From: Sarcocystis neurona
Taxonomy: Eukaryota > Apicomplexa > Conoidasida > Eucoccidiorida > Sarcocystidae
DNA length: 64,000 bases
Direction: 5' to 3'
Assembly: GCA_000727475.1 (NCBI GenBank)
Contig: KL647295.1
Coordinates: 236,839 to 300,838, forward strand
Part shown: piece by piece, positions 10,456 to 21,200 of the stretch
How the letters are laid out: every line of letters begins with the position of its first letter
Position numbering within the stretch: position 1 is the first letter of the stretch
Notes under the pieces: generated by a model
Seen by the model: the letters and a program-made list of their open reading frames with translations, nothing else
Told to the model about the DNA's origin: nothing
The model's database searches: none
Position numbers and translations under genes: made by a program

Positions 10456-13446
10456 ATGCGAGGGCCTTCGACTGCAACCACTCGCCAGCAGCAGCAGCAG
10501 CACCCCGACAGCAGCAAGATGACAGGAGCAGCAGCAGCACCAGCAGCAGCACCAGCAGAGAAGAACCAGCAGAGCAGGAAGAGTCTCCCAATTCTGACGG
10601 AAGCGCTGGAAGAAGGTGCGTCTGCGCACGAGTTCCGCACCACCAGCAGCAGCGCCTTCGCCACAGGCGGAGAAGCAAAGAAGCAGCCCAGTGCAGCGTG
10701 CTTCTCTCAGGCTTCCTCGTCGTCCACCTCCTCTTCGTCTCTCTCCTCAGCGGCCACAGCAGCAGCAAAGAAAGAGACTCGGGACGAGCAGCACGCGACC
10801 ACAGATCGTGCCCCGCCCAGCGACACAGCGGCAGCAGCAAAGCCCGGGTGCAGCGCTTTGGGAGGAAGGAAGCAGCAGCAACATCAACAGCAGCGGCCGC
10901 ATCATCAGCAGCCGCAGCACCAGCAGCCGCAGCACCAGCAGCAGCAGTCTCCGTGTGACTACCTGCGACCTCGGCCGCGTGCTCCTGCTGTAAGCGGCAG
11001 CGTCCAGAGCAGCAGCAGCAGCAACGGCAGCACCAGCAGCAGTACACGAGCGACAAGTCCATCGGAGCAGGTAGGGAAGACAGTTCCTCCTGACTCTTCT
11101 GCTACTTCTGGGTCGCAGCAAGATGACGGCACACTAGCAGCACCATCGCCACGGCAATCTCCCCACAGCAGCAGCAGCAGCAAACAGCAGCGGATCGCGG
11201 GGGCGGCTGCGGCCGGCAGCGCAGAGCAGACACGCGTGCGAAGACATTCTCTTGGTGCTGGAGCGACAACGCCGGCTACACCTGGACACTCAGCAGCTAC
11301 GGCAGTCACACACCCTGCGGCAGCAGCGCGTACGTTAGGAGGAGGAGGAGGGGGGGGAGGAGGAGCAGCGACAACGGGACGTGCTTCAGCAGCGACAAGA
11401 GCGCAAGTAGCGGCAGCAGCACGTGGGTCAGCAGCAACAGCAGGGGTAGTAGCAGAGGAGCACATGCACAACAACAACGAAGGAAGCAGGAGGGGGGCCG
11501 CAAGAGGTAGCAGACGCCACAGCAGTTCCCGTGGCTCTTCCGCTAGTGCTGTTGCTTCTGATGCTGCTGCTGCTGATAGTTCTCAGAGCGCGTCAAGACA
11601 AGGAAAAGAGGCAACTGCAGAGACGGGAGGAGCAGCAGCAGCAGCGGGAGAAACAGAAGAAGAGCGAGGCAGCAAAGTGGAAGAGGAAATGTTCAGGCGA
11701 AGAGAGCGCAAGCAGACGCGTCGCTCTTCTGTGTCAAGACTGTGGGGTGGCAGCACCCAGGAGCGGAAGCAGCAGCAGCACACAGAGCAGCAGCAAGAGG
11801 AGGAAGAGGAAGAGCAGAAGGAGGAGGAGGAACAGCAGCAGAAGCATGGGGAAAAGCGGCAGGCAGAGAAGGACCCTGCTGCACCCAAGGCAAGTAGGTC
11901 CAGCTTTCTTCGACGACAATCGCTGCTGCAGCAGACACCGCCGAGCTTGAGATCAGTCAAGGAGGAAGAGCAGCAGCAGAGGCAGCAGCAGCACGAGAGG
12001 TGCGAGGATGGGCAGGCAAGAGAGCTGGATCGTCGAGCAGCGGCAGCAGCAGCAGAGAAGCCGGAGTGGAAGGGTGAGATCGTGATGGGCAGGGCGCACC
12101 AGCAGCAGAGAAGGAATGCTGCTACGGCACAGCAAATGCTTCGACGGGAGGGTCAGCGACGGAAGCACCGGCAGCAGAAGCAGCAGCAGCATGCACAGAA
12201 GCCGCAGCGGAGAGAGGCAGCGGCGAAGGCGAGGCAGCGGCCGCAGCAGCAGCAAGTTGTCGGATTGAGGAAACTGCTGCCACCAGAGAGGCCACGGCTT
12301 TTGTTGCGCCAGCAGCAGCAGGTGGCAACTCGAGCTTTTAGCAAAAGGACAGTACTAGGTCGGGGAGGAAGACTTGCTGTACGCGACTGCAACACTTCTG
12401 CTGCGGCATCGACAACAAAACCAGCGGTAGCAGCAGACTCAAGCGCGCACTCACACGAAGCAACAGCAGCAGACAAACGGTTAGCAGCAGGCAAGGACGG
12501 CAGAGTCGCTGCTGCTGGTGTTGGTGCCGCTGCGCCAACAGCAAAGGTGCCTGCTGCCGCGACTGAGACAGCACCGACGAAGAAAGGAAGTGCAACCGGG
12601 CCAAAAGGAAGAGTCTCACCAGTGGGAAGTGCGAACGCTGCTGCTACGAGCGTGGCAACAGGAGCACCCGCAGCAACGTCAGCAGCAGCGGCAATGCCAA
12701 CGGATCACGGGAAAGCAGCAGGCTCTTCCTTGTCTAGAGCAGCAGGTGCGTCGCCAGCGGGGAGAGAGACCCGGACTCTTCCCATCGCAGCGGCAGCAAC
12801 AGGAACGCGGAGCCGACTTGTAGCAGGAGCCGTTGGTGGTGGGGACACGAGGCCTTTGCCGCTGAGGAGACGAGCAACAGCAGCAGGTGACGCCACTACG
12901 GTAGCAGCTGCAGCACCTGCGTCGACGCGGCCAGCCGGAGAGCGAGAGGCTGCAGTGTCTGCAGCGGCTGCTGCTGCAATGGCAGTGAAGAAAGAGGACG
13001 GTTGTGGGACGCAGCAGCACCAGGCAGGTAGCGAAGAGAAAGAGAAGAGAGAAGAAAGAGGAAATACAGAGCGAAAACCAGCTGCAGCTGCTACTGCTGA
13101 GAGCAACACGTCTGGAAGCAGCGTAGGCAAGAACGTCGTCCCCACACGCGCCGACTCAGACGGAGTGTCTGTACACCGCGCTCAAGAGTCCTGCCACAGC
13201 AGCCCAGGCAGCGACAACATCCACAGCAGCAGCAGCACATCTGCCAATGACCCTGCAGGTGCAACAGCAGCAGCAGCGCCTGCTGCAGCTGCAGCCCACG
13301 ACGCTTCAGTAGCGAAAGCAGCGTCGAAGCAGGGCAGTGCAGAGCTACACAAACAAGAAGAAGACGACCCCCTCGCGTGCGCTCGCTGGTGCGTAGGACC
13401 GTGCCGTCGTAGTCTCTCGCTTTTCTTCCTGTTTGCAAGTAACTGA
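10456..13446 (+). CDS. Low-complexity protein frame, possible ADA2 N-terminal exon
   Basis: An open frame of 996 codons from an ATG just upstream of a poly-Gln run to TGA. The frame is open for a further 179 codons upstream, but that part is CTG-type L/C/A sequence, so the later ATG was chosen. The protein is rich in Ala, Ser, Gln and Thr, with a Glu-rich block (about 11,790-11,850), a nine-Gly run (about 11,339-11,366) and scattered basic patches such as RRQS. No domain is recognised. A donor-like TG|GTGCGT at 13,388/13,389 would leave phase 2, which fits the ADA2 ZZ exon starting at 15,013. It could therefore be an N-terminal extension of ADA2, an independent gene, or a chance frame in CAG-rich DNA. 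Confidence 0.35.
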   Translation: MRGPSTATTRQQQQQHPDSSKMTGAAAAPAAAPAEKNQQSRKSLPILTEALEEGASAHEFRTTSSSAFATGGEAKKQPSAACFSQASSSSTSSSSLSSAATAAAKKETRDEQHATTDRAPPSDTAAAAKPGCSALGGRKQQQHQQQRPHHQQPQHQQPQHQQQQSPCDYLRPRPRAPAVSGSVQSSSSSNGSTSSSTRATSPSEQVGKTVPPDSSATSGSQQDDGTLAAPSPRQSPHSSSSSKQQRIAGAAAAGSAEQTRVRRHSLGAGATTPATPGHSAATAVTHPAAAARTLGGGGGGGGGAATTGRASAATRAQVAAAARGSAATAGVVAEEHMHNNNEGSRRGAARGSRRHSSSRGSSASAVASDAAAADSSQSASRQGKEATAETGGAAAAAGETEEERGSKVEEEMFRRRERKQTRRSSVSRLWGGSTQERKQQQHTEQQQEEEEEEQKEEEEQQQKHGEKRQAEKDPAAPKASRSSFLRRQSLLQQTPPSLRSVKEEEQQQRQQQHERCEDGQARELDRRAAAAAAEKPEWKGEIVMGRAHQQQRRNAATAQQMLRREGQRRKHRQQKQQQHAQKPQRREAAAKARQRPQQQQVVGLRKLLPPERPRLLLRQQQQVATRAFSKRTVLGRGGRLAVRDCNTSAAASTTKPAVAADSSAHSHEATAADKRLAAGKDGRVAAAGVGAAAPTAKVPAAATETAPTKKGSATGPKGRVSPVGSANAAATSVATGAPAATSAAAAMPTDHGKAAGSSLSRAAGASPAGRETRTLPIAAAATGTRSRLVAGAVGGGDTRPLPLRRRATAAGDATTVAAAAPASTRPAGEREAAVSAAAAAAMAVKKEDGCGTQQHQAGSEEKEKREERGNTERKPAAAATAESNTSGSSVGKNVVPTRADSDGVSVHRAQESCHSSPGSDNIHSSSSTSANDPAGATAAAAPAAAAAHDASVAKAASKQGSAELHKQEEDDPLACARWCVGPCRRSLSLFFLFASN

Positions 13447-14245
13447 CCTTCCCGGCTGGAGGTCGCCAATGTAGTGGTTCAAATTCCCATTCGCGCTATC
13501 TTCCATACTTCTGCCACCGGGGAAACTCACTCACCTTCACGCAGTGGGATGTCTTGGCGTCTGGTAACCGTCCGTGGGCACTGTGAGTGCTGGGCTGTCT
13601 GTAGACGGCACAGTAGTAGAGTGACTCTCGTACATTTCTGGGGCGTGTCTGTACACTGCCACTTGATGGAGTGTCTGTACACCGCACTGAAGAGGCTCTG
13701 GACTTGGGCTGGGCACGGAGGTGTATACATCTGATTGCAGCGTCTGAACACCTCTTTGAGAGGGGATGTCCGTACAACACCTCAACCACCAGTCTGTGTG
13801 TGTACATCTGATTTCAGTTTCTCTACATCTCTGTGTAATGCGGTGTACGTACATCAGAAATCGATGTCCTTGCACGTCTTCTGAATCCTCATGACCTCAG
13901 TGCAGCGTCTGTACACCGCGTTTGGAGCTTGTGCACCTTTCTCGAGTGTCTGTACACGCCAGACGCGTGCGCTCGGTAGTGCAGAACGTGCGTCGGCGTC
14001 GGCAAAAAGAGTGTGTACGCAGCAGGCCGCAGGCGTACTGAGTGGTGACGTAATGGTAGGGCCCAGGGACTTCTTCAGCGAAGCCGTCGTTACTCGTTAG
14101 CCTGTCCGCCCATCGCCCTGCGGCTTTCACTCAGCTTCTCGAATGACGGGACCACTCCGTGCACTTTTGAAACGCGTCAGTCGGTAAATACCCGTGCCCC
14201 TCACGGTTATCGGGACCTCTGCATCAGGTGTCTGTACACCGCAGA
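13163..14245. repeat. Dispersed GTCTGTACACC repeat cluster
   Basis: The element GTGTCTGTACACCGC or close variants occurs near 13,165, 13,644, 13,671, 13,905, 13,947 and 14,229, with more diverged copies near 13,737 and 13,766. The core is nearly palindromic (GTGT-x-TGTACAC). The copies are irregularly spaced, and one lies inside the low-complexity frame. In minus-strand frames they read as repeated VQTL or VYRH. Confidence 0.6.
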
Positions 14246-15012
14246 CTGCGTGTTGCGCGACAGTGCATTTCCACAACGGTACTAAGGCCAAACAGAGCGA
14301 GACGTGTTACTTTGAATTTACAAGCGTACTTCCGCTATACATACCTACGTGCTGCAGCTGCACCTGTATCCCTTCATGCGGACAACAGCTGTACACGTGG
14401 GTGGACTACCCGTTCATGCAGCCAGATCACTACAAGCTGTACGCATGTGCTTCTCTGTGAAGAAAAGGCTGTGCCTTCGCATATATATATATATATATAT
14501 ATATATGCATTCCGGGCAGGTGCAGCAGCGGAAGCAGGCGTTGATCTCTGTAAAACTTGTACGCTGTTTGTACAAAATTTTTGAAGTATTTCTGTTGACC
14601 TTTTAGCTTCGTGGAGGGTCGAATTATGCGTGTTGGTGCATAGGCGCTTGTGGGAAGAAGTGGAGACTCGGTATTACAGTGGCGAACTCATTACACCACA
14701 ACCTCGCAGACTTCTCCGGCGGAAGCCTCGTCAAGTTCCTTCTTGGTTTCCAGTAGTTGCTGCTGTGTTGCTGCCTTGATGCGGCTGTAATTGCTGTTGT
14801 GGTGCTGCCTCGGCGCTGCTGCAGCGGTGCGTCTCACGCTGCGATCGGGTCTGCCCAGTGGTTTCTGGCCGCCGCTGCTGCTGTTGCAGCTGTTCTTGCC
14901 GCTGCTGGCGGCGCTCCTGGTGCAGCTCTTGCTACTGTTGCTGTGGCACACTTGTTGTCGCGAGTACTGCTGCTGCGTATGTCTTCTTGCTGTTGTTGCT
15001 GCTGGGCATCAG
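13447..15012. other. Spacer or intron upstream of the ADA2 ZZ exon
   Basis: Holds the GTCTGTACACC cluster, a (TA)n tract at about 14,480-14,506 and CTG-rich sequence at about 14,755-15,000. A minus-strand frame ending at 14,691 has a coding-like C-terminus (LLETKKELDEASAGEVCE) but cannot be tied to a gene. No promoter can be assigned. Confidence 0.4.
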
Positions 15013-15251
15013 GCGCGTGAGCGCTGCAACAGGACAGCGGGAGCTCGACCCTGGAAGCCTTGGAGTGGAATTTTATTGCAACGCGTGCGGCAGGGACGTC
15101 AGCGTGGGCAACTGGCGAGTACGCTGTGCCGCATGCGAGGACTACGATTTATGTCTGCCGTGCTTCTGCCAAGGCAAAGAAACAGACTCCCACCGGAACG
15201 ACCACCCCTTCAGACCACATGCTCCCCACAAAATGGAGCTCTTCACGCCCA
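15013..15251 (+). CDS. ADA2 exon: ZZ zinc finger
   Basis: Reads EFYCNACGRDVSVGNW, then RVRCAACEDYDLCLPC, then SHRNDHPF. The Cys pairs CNAC, CAAC and CLPC and the H-x3-H pair are the ZZ zinc ligands, in the arrangement typical of ADA2. It starts after GGGCATCAG (phase 2 in) and ends at CCCA|GTAAGT (phase 1 out). The acceptor choice is the least certain part. Confidence 0.88.
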
Positions 15252-18200
15252 GTAAGTGCAGCGTTCCCGGTGTACGTACACCGCACGCCACAATGCCGCT
15301 CTATCACTTTGCCACCAACCCAGGACGTCGTCGTGGGTTCTCTCCAACCGACACCGGTGCCCGCGGTGGGACGGCGTCTTCTTGGGGACAGTAGTACTGT
15401 CCACAGTAGAAAGGCAGCTGCAAGGCGGTATGCGTGGAAGTCAATTTGCTCACATGTGCGTCTCGCTTTGCCCGGCACCACCCCGAGCGCGACACGAAGA
15501 CAGCGAGTTGGATATATCCCTACACGTCTGTCCACTCTGTCTGCAGATTCCTTTCTCTTTTCGCCCTTGCCTCTGTCCCTCTCTTTTTGTTTCTGTCGGA
15601 GTTTCTCTATGTTCCTTTCTCTGTCTGTCTCTGTCTCGTATATATGTAAACCTTCACCAGCAAATGGACAAACAGTAAGAGAGAAAGTGCATATGTCTCC
15701 GTGTGTGGGCTTCTCTGTGTGTACCGATCTTGGTGGGCTTGTGAGTCGTGCGTACACGTGCATCCCAATCTTTGTCTGCGTCTCTCTTCTCGACCTTTGT
15801 ACCTCCTCTGCTCCCGCAGATATTTCACGCTGCTTGGTCCACCCAGGTGTACGTATATGTGTGTGCGTCTCTGCACGCGCGTGCGTCGCTGCGGCCTGTT
15901 GCTGGTGGCTCTCTGGACCTTCTCTGTTTCTCTCGCTCTTCGTGCTGCACGCGCAGTCCTCCTCTTGCTGCTGCTGGAGCCTCTGGGGCCAGCGCGCGCG
16001 TTTTCTGCATGGCCCTTCTGGCGACGGGCTCCTGCTGCTACTGCTGGTGCTGTTGGAGTGCAGACTGGACGGCGGACGAGGAGCAGATGCTTCTCGAAGG
16101 CGTGTGCCGCTTCGGGCTCGGCAACTGGAACGTAAGTGGTGCAGCAGCAGCAGCAGCAGCGGTTTCTGCATTTCTCCTGCAGACTACCCACCCTTCTGTG
16201 CAAGCAGCGCTTCTCTCCTTTTTCCCCCTTGAAGCAGCAGCGGCCCTCCAATTTCCCTCGTGCGTAGGACGGCTCTTCTGCAGAGACAGTTACCGCACGA
16301 AAAGTGTCGCAGAAGAAGAAGAAGTTCTCCTCAGGAAGCCGCCCACGAGAAGTCTGCCACCCTGCGGCTCCCTTCGCACAACTGCCAAACTGTCGAAACA
16401 CCCACGCCCGTCTCTTGGCCGGGACGCGCTCTCTCCAAGCGAGCGACGCCGGCAGCAGTCTGTGCTCTGTCGCCCCCCCCCCCCCCCCCCCCCCACCTGC
16501 TGTGCTGCTCGCCTTCCTCTTCTTTCTGCCTCCGCTTTTGCACGTGGCACGCGCGGACGCGCTGGCTCGTAGAGGCGTCTTGTTCTCACGTTTCTGTGTG
16601 CCTGGGGGGGCGTAGAAAAACGTACACGTCTTTGTGTACGTCTGCACCGTAGGCCGCGTGGATGTCGATCTCCACAGACAAAAAGAAACTGGGAGAAAGA
16701 GAGAGAAAGTAATACATCTCTATAAGCATGCGATCTACCGGACACGCACGTCTACGGGTGTTTGTGTTGATAGGTGGGATAGAAACTAACAAGACATCCC
16801 TACACAGGGAATTTACTTGCGTCGCCCCGCCCTGTTTACATGGGAGAGAACGCAGTTGACAGGTATCAAAGGCGTCTCTCCGGACATATATATATATCTT
16901 TCTGTGTTAGTCTGTCTGTACAGAAGTACACATACAACGTAAGGATCCGTACAGAAAAAGAACGGATGTGCGTCTGTATGTGGGAGAGTATTTGAGAGAC
17001 GTGTGCGCGTGCGTACATCTACATATATACATATATTTCTGTGTCGTTCTCTGTATCTCTCTGTTTGTAAGTACTGTACGCGTGCGTAACTATATATACA
17101 TGTGTATGTATATCTGTGTGTGTCTCTGTATCTGTTTGTACGTAAGTACCTATACAATGTAAGGAAATATATAAGACGAGAACGTAGGTGTGTACGTGCG
17201 GGCGTCCATACATATACATATCGGTACCTGTCTCCTTGTCTGTCTTTCTAAGTCCATATGCACTGGAAGCAGAGACACATCAATAAGCGTTTTTATTCCT
17301 GTGCCCCTCTGCGAGGCATGGCTCTCTCATGCAGTCCCCCTGCTGCTGAAGCAGCACTTCGACTGTGTGCGTGTCTCTCTGCCCAGTGAGGCCACGTGGA
17401 TGCGTGTGTGCGGGGAAGGGGGCAAAGAGACGCGTGCTGGCAGCAGCTTTGCGTCTTGTCTCCGGAGCTGCACGCGTATTTCTGGCGCCACTGTCTTAGA
17501 TCTTCGTTCTGTGGCTTCGTAGGGGATGCGGTTGTGCCCCCTGCTGCGACTGGACGTGGACTTTCTGTTGCAGCGTATGTGTGTCACTCTTACACACTGA
17601 TCTGCAGACGCCTCGTGCGCCACTACCTGGGTATGTATATACGTAGAAGAAGAGAAGAAGGCCAGAAAGAGAAAAAGAGAGAGGTGGCTGTCTGTGCCGA
17701 CGTGTGAGGGCTTTGCCCGGTCTCTGTGCACTTCTCTTCTTTTTTGACGGAAAAACGGGTCCACGTAACCGGGCGGACGGTCCACGCTTCAGAGTGGTCT
17801 GTGAGACTTCTCCGCCCAGATGCATGCGCTGCCTGCCTAGGGGTCTTGCGCACTATCGATGGAGTCGCTGGCCTGACTGCAGCAAACCTCTCCGTTTACG
17901 GGTCTCTCGCCCGCTCTTCTTCGTCCTTTTCTTCTCGCTTGCACTGCAACATGTGTGGATGCGTGACACACGCAAGCGTACGTCGTATGTGCTTGTTTGT
18001 CCACCTGGAGAGAGCTACAGAGACGCAGCAGCCACTGCCGCTGGCTTCCGTCCTTTTGCTGCTGCTGTTGCTGCTGCGGCCCTCCTCGGCATCGCCCTTG
18101 GGTATGCTAGTTTCTTTGACAAGTTTCTGCTGCACTCTCCTCTCTGGCTTCCTCCGCGCGCTGCTGCTGCGTGTGTTTCTCCCCTGGCTGCCCGCGTATA

Positions 18201-21200
18201 GAGGCCCTGTCTCTGTCTCTTCCCTGGACGACGCAGACACACGTCCCTGGACTTGTGTGTGGGTGTCTGTGTGTGTATGTGTCTGTTTCTCAACCCGTGG
18301 AGAAGCAGTGTTATCCGGGACTGCCTGCATTTCTCTCTCTCTCAGCATATACATGTAAATACGTGTCGATGTATGGAAGTATCGAGCGGCCACAGGAGCC
18401 TGGCTGGTACAAGTGCTGCGCGGAGCGCGTCACTGCTGCTGCGAGGTGTACGTACATCTCACTGCTGGTGTTGCTGTGGAGAACACGTGTCAGCGCTGTT
18501 GCTTCCTCTAACGCGGCCCTCATCACTGCTGCTGGGCTGCGTCTTGTTGCCACTTTGGATGGTGCATGTGGGGTGCAGGAGGTGGCTTCTCTGGTGAACG
18601 GCGTGGCTCTGCGAGCCAAGACGAAGCAGCAGTGCGAGAATCACTACTTCAGCGTTTACGTTGACTGCGGCGGCATTCCCGTCCCGATATGGGAGCGACA
18701 GCAGCAGCAGCAGCAGTCAGCAGCTGCGACAGCAACAGGTTCACCTGCGGCGGCGTCTTCTGCTGCTGCAGCTGCTGCTGGTCCACCTGTCATCCTTGGC
18801 TCCCGCACACGGCGCGGAGCTGCTGCTGCTGCGACGTCAACACCTGCTGGTCTCCCTGCTCTTTCCTCTTCTTCTTCTTCTTCCCCTTCCCCTTCCGCTG
18901 TTGCCGGTGGTGTCTCCCCTTCTCCTCTTCCCCCGCCCTCTGGTTTCGCCGCAGCGGGCGGAGTAGAGTCCTGCAACGCGCCGAGCAACGCCGGCAGCAA
19001 ACAGCAGAACCAGCAGCGAACATCGTCGGGCGCTGCAGCAGGAGGGAATTCGACGCGTGTCGCTGCTGCTGCCGGAGGTCCAGCAGAAGACCGCGGCCGG
19101 GTCTCGGCCCCAGCTGCAGCAGGACGCTTGCGCAGCAGCTTGTGCAACGGCAGCGCGAGCAACGTCAGCAGCAGCGGCCATACCGCCAGCAAGACCAAGA
19201 GCAACAGTAGCACAACTGCCACCGACAGCCCTAACAGCAGCAGCAGCAGCAACGTTCTCGCGTGGACCAACAAGGGCAGCACCAGCAGCAGAAGCAGTGG
19301 CAGCAGCGGAGGAAGTTTTGGAGGTGGAGGCGGAGGGAGGGTCATGCCAAAGCGAGACAGCCGTGGTTGTTTTGTCTCGTACACCAGCAGCGCCAACAGC
19401 AGCAGCGTTTCGTCTTCGCGCACGGATGCAGCAGCAGCGGGAGGAGGGAGAGCAGCATTCGGCTGGTTCTCCTGGGAACGCAGGCGGACAGCAGGTCGCG
19501 TCACGCCTCAGGCAGCTGCTGCCACAGGTGGTGCTGCTGGTGCTCCGTTATCCGCTGCCGCAGGCGGTGGTGGTGCTTCTGCTGCAGCGTTCTCATTAGT
19601 TGCTGAGACGCCTGCTCCTGCTGCTGCTGGTGCCCCAGCTGCTGCTGATGCACCGCCAAAGGGAGCGAACAGGGAAGAAGCAGCAGCAGACGAGGACAAC
19701 TTTACCCTTCAGATGCTGCATGCGGAAAGCTGCAGCTGGCATCCTCCTTGGATAGCGGCGCCTGTGCCACCGCAGCCCCACCACAGCAATATACAGGGGT
19801 ACGCAGACTAACGTCAGACAGCAGTAGCAGCATTTAGGAGCGGCAGGAGCAACATTGATGAGCAGCAGCAGCAGGAGCATTAGGAGCAGCAGCAGCAGCA
19901 GCACTCGGAGCAGTAGCAGCAGCATTAGAAGCAGCAGGAGCACCATTAAGAGCAGCAGCATCAGCAGCATTAAGAGCAGCAGCATTAAGAGCAGCAGCAT
20001 TAGCAGCATTAGGAGCAGCAGCAGCCACACCCACCATATATGGCCCCGAGTGAACCTACCCACGCATGCGTGTAGATACAGGCATCAGCAAGAGTGGCAT
20101 GCAGAGTTGCGTTCAGGAGGGCCGCAAGCTTATGTGTATGTGGAGAACCGCCGCAGCAGCAGTGTGCAGCAGGCACAGGGTTATGCGGTATTGCAGCATT
20201 GCAGAAGCAGCAACTACGAGCGCCTGCGACAACTCCCCACACGAGAGCAGCAGCAAGGACAGGGCGTACGTGTCAGCCGGACTGCGGGTGGCCAGCTCTG
20301 CAGGCGACCAGGAAGACCACAGCTGGTAGGACGAAGCGGCAGCAGCAACAGCGGTAAAGGCGAAGGAGGAGGAATGGACAGCTGCAGCGTAAGAGCGGCC
20401 GCTTGTAGTGCGACTTCTGCCGGGCGGGTTACGAAGGTGCTCCTGCGTCTGTCATTGCTGCTGTTTTCTGCTGTGCGGCTGCATGTCTGGATCTTCACAG
20501 CGCGTCGTCTGCGCTGCGTTTTGACACACTCTCTGCTTCCTGCGTCTCCTGCTGCGGATGCTGCTGCGGTTCCTCTTGTGGCTGCTGCTGGTTGTCGTGT
20601 GGTGCTACTGCTGCGCCTCTCCATCTGTGTGGCGGTAGTGGCCTCCTCTTGCCGTCTAGTCGCTGACCCTCTGGCGTCTCTTTTGCTGGTCCTGGTGGCG
20701 CTGCTCGATTTTCTCTGCAGCTGCTGTTTTGCATCTCCTGTCTTGACCCCGGTCACCTGCGCTTCCCTGCTTCTTCGTTGCGCGGCCCCCTCGCGCCGCT
20801 GCCGGGCCTCCCGCTGCTGCTGTTGCTGCGGAGGAGGAGGAGGAGAAGCAGGAGAAGGACGCGCTGCCGCCGCTGCTGCCCGCCGTGATGGTGCTGCTGC
20901 CCAACTACTGTCTCTTTTTCCTCTCTCTTTTACTCTCAGGTATCTGCCCTTGCGTGGAGACTTCGAAGAGGAACACGACAACGACGCAGAGAAGCTGCTG
21001 GCGGAAATGACGGTGGAGCCCCACGAACCGCCTGCAGAGAAACTGCTGAAACTGCGAGTTATCGAGTTCTACAACACACGACTTGACGAGAGACTCTACA
21101 GGAAGAGGACGATTTTATGGCGGCACTGGGAGGACACTCGCCGCTTCGCTGCTTTGCAAGAGGTGCTCTCCTGTCTCCTTCCTCCTCCCCTTACTAGTGC

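Larger units (their letters stand above)
15252..18578. other. ADA2 introns around the first SANT exon
   Basis: Intron sequence rich in CT and GT/AC, with a TA tract near 16,886-16,900, a 22-base poly-C tract and a GTACGTACAC palindrome. Because the plus strand is pyrimidine-rich, the minus strand has long stop-free frames here (two of about 340 codons) that are composition artefacts. Exon-like bits near 17,575-17,632 are not needed for the ADA2 chain. Confidence 0.6.

Noticed and set aside
13450..13500. GGTTCAAATTCC resembling a tRNA T-loop
   Set aside because: No T-stem pairing of five bases, no A-box and no acceptor stem around it.
15149..16647. Two minus-strand frames of about 340 codons
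   Set aside because: They are antisense to ADA2 exons and pyrimidine-rich introns. The minus strand is purine-rich there and so lacks stops. The ZZ and SANT exons on plus explain the region.
19855..20034. Possible CRISPR-like array
   Set aside because: Units are AGCAGC/ATT microsatellite without spacers, and the genome is eukaryotic.
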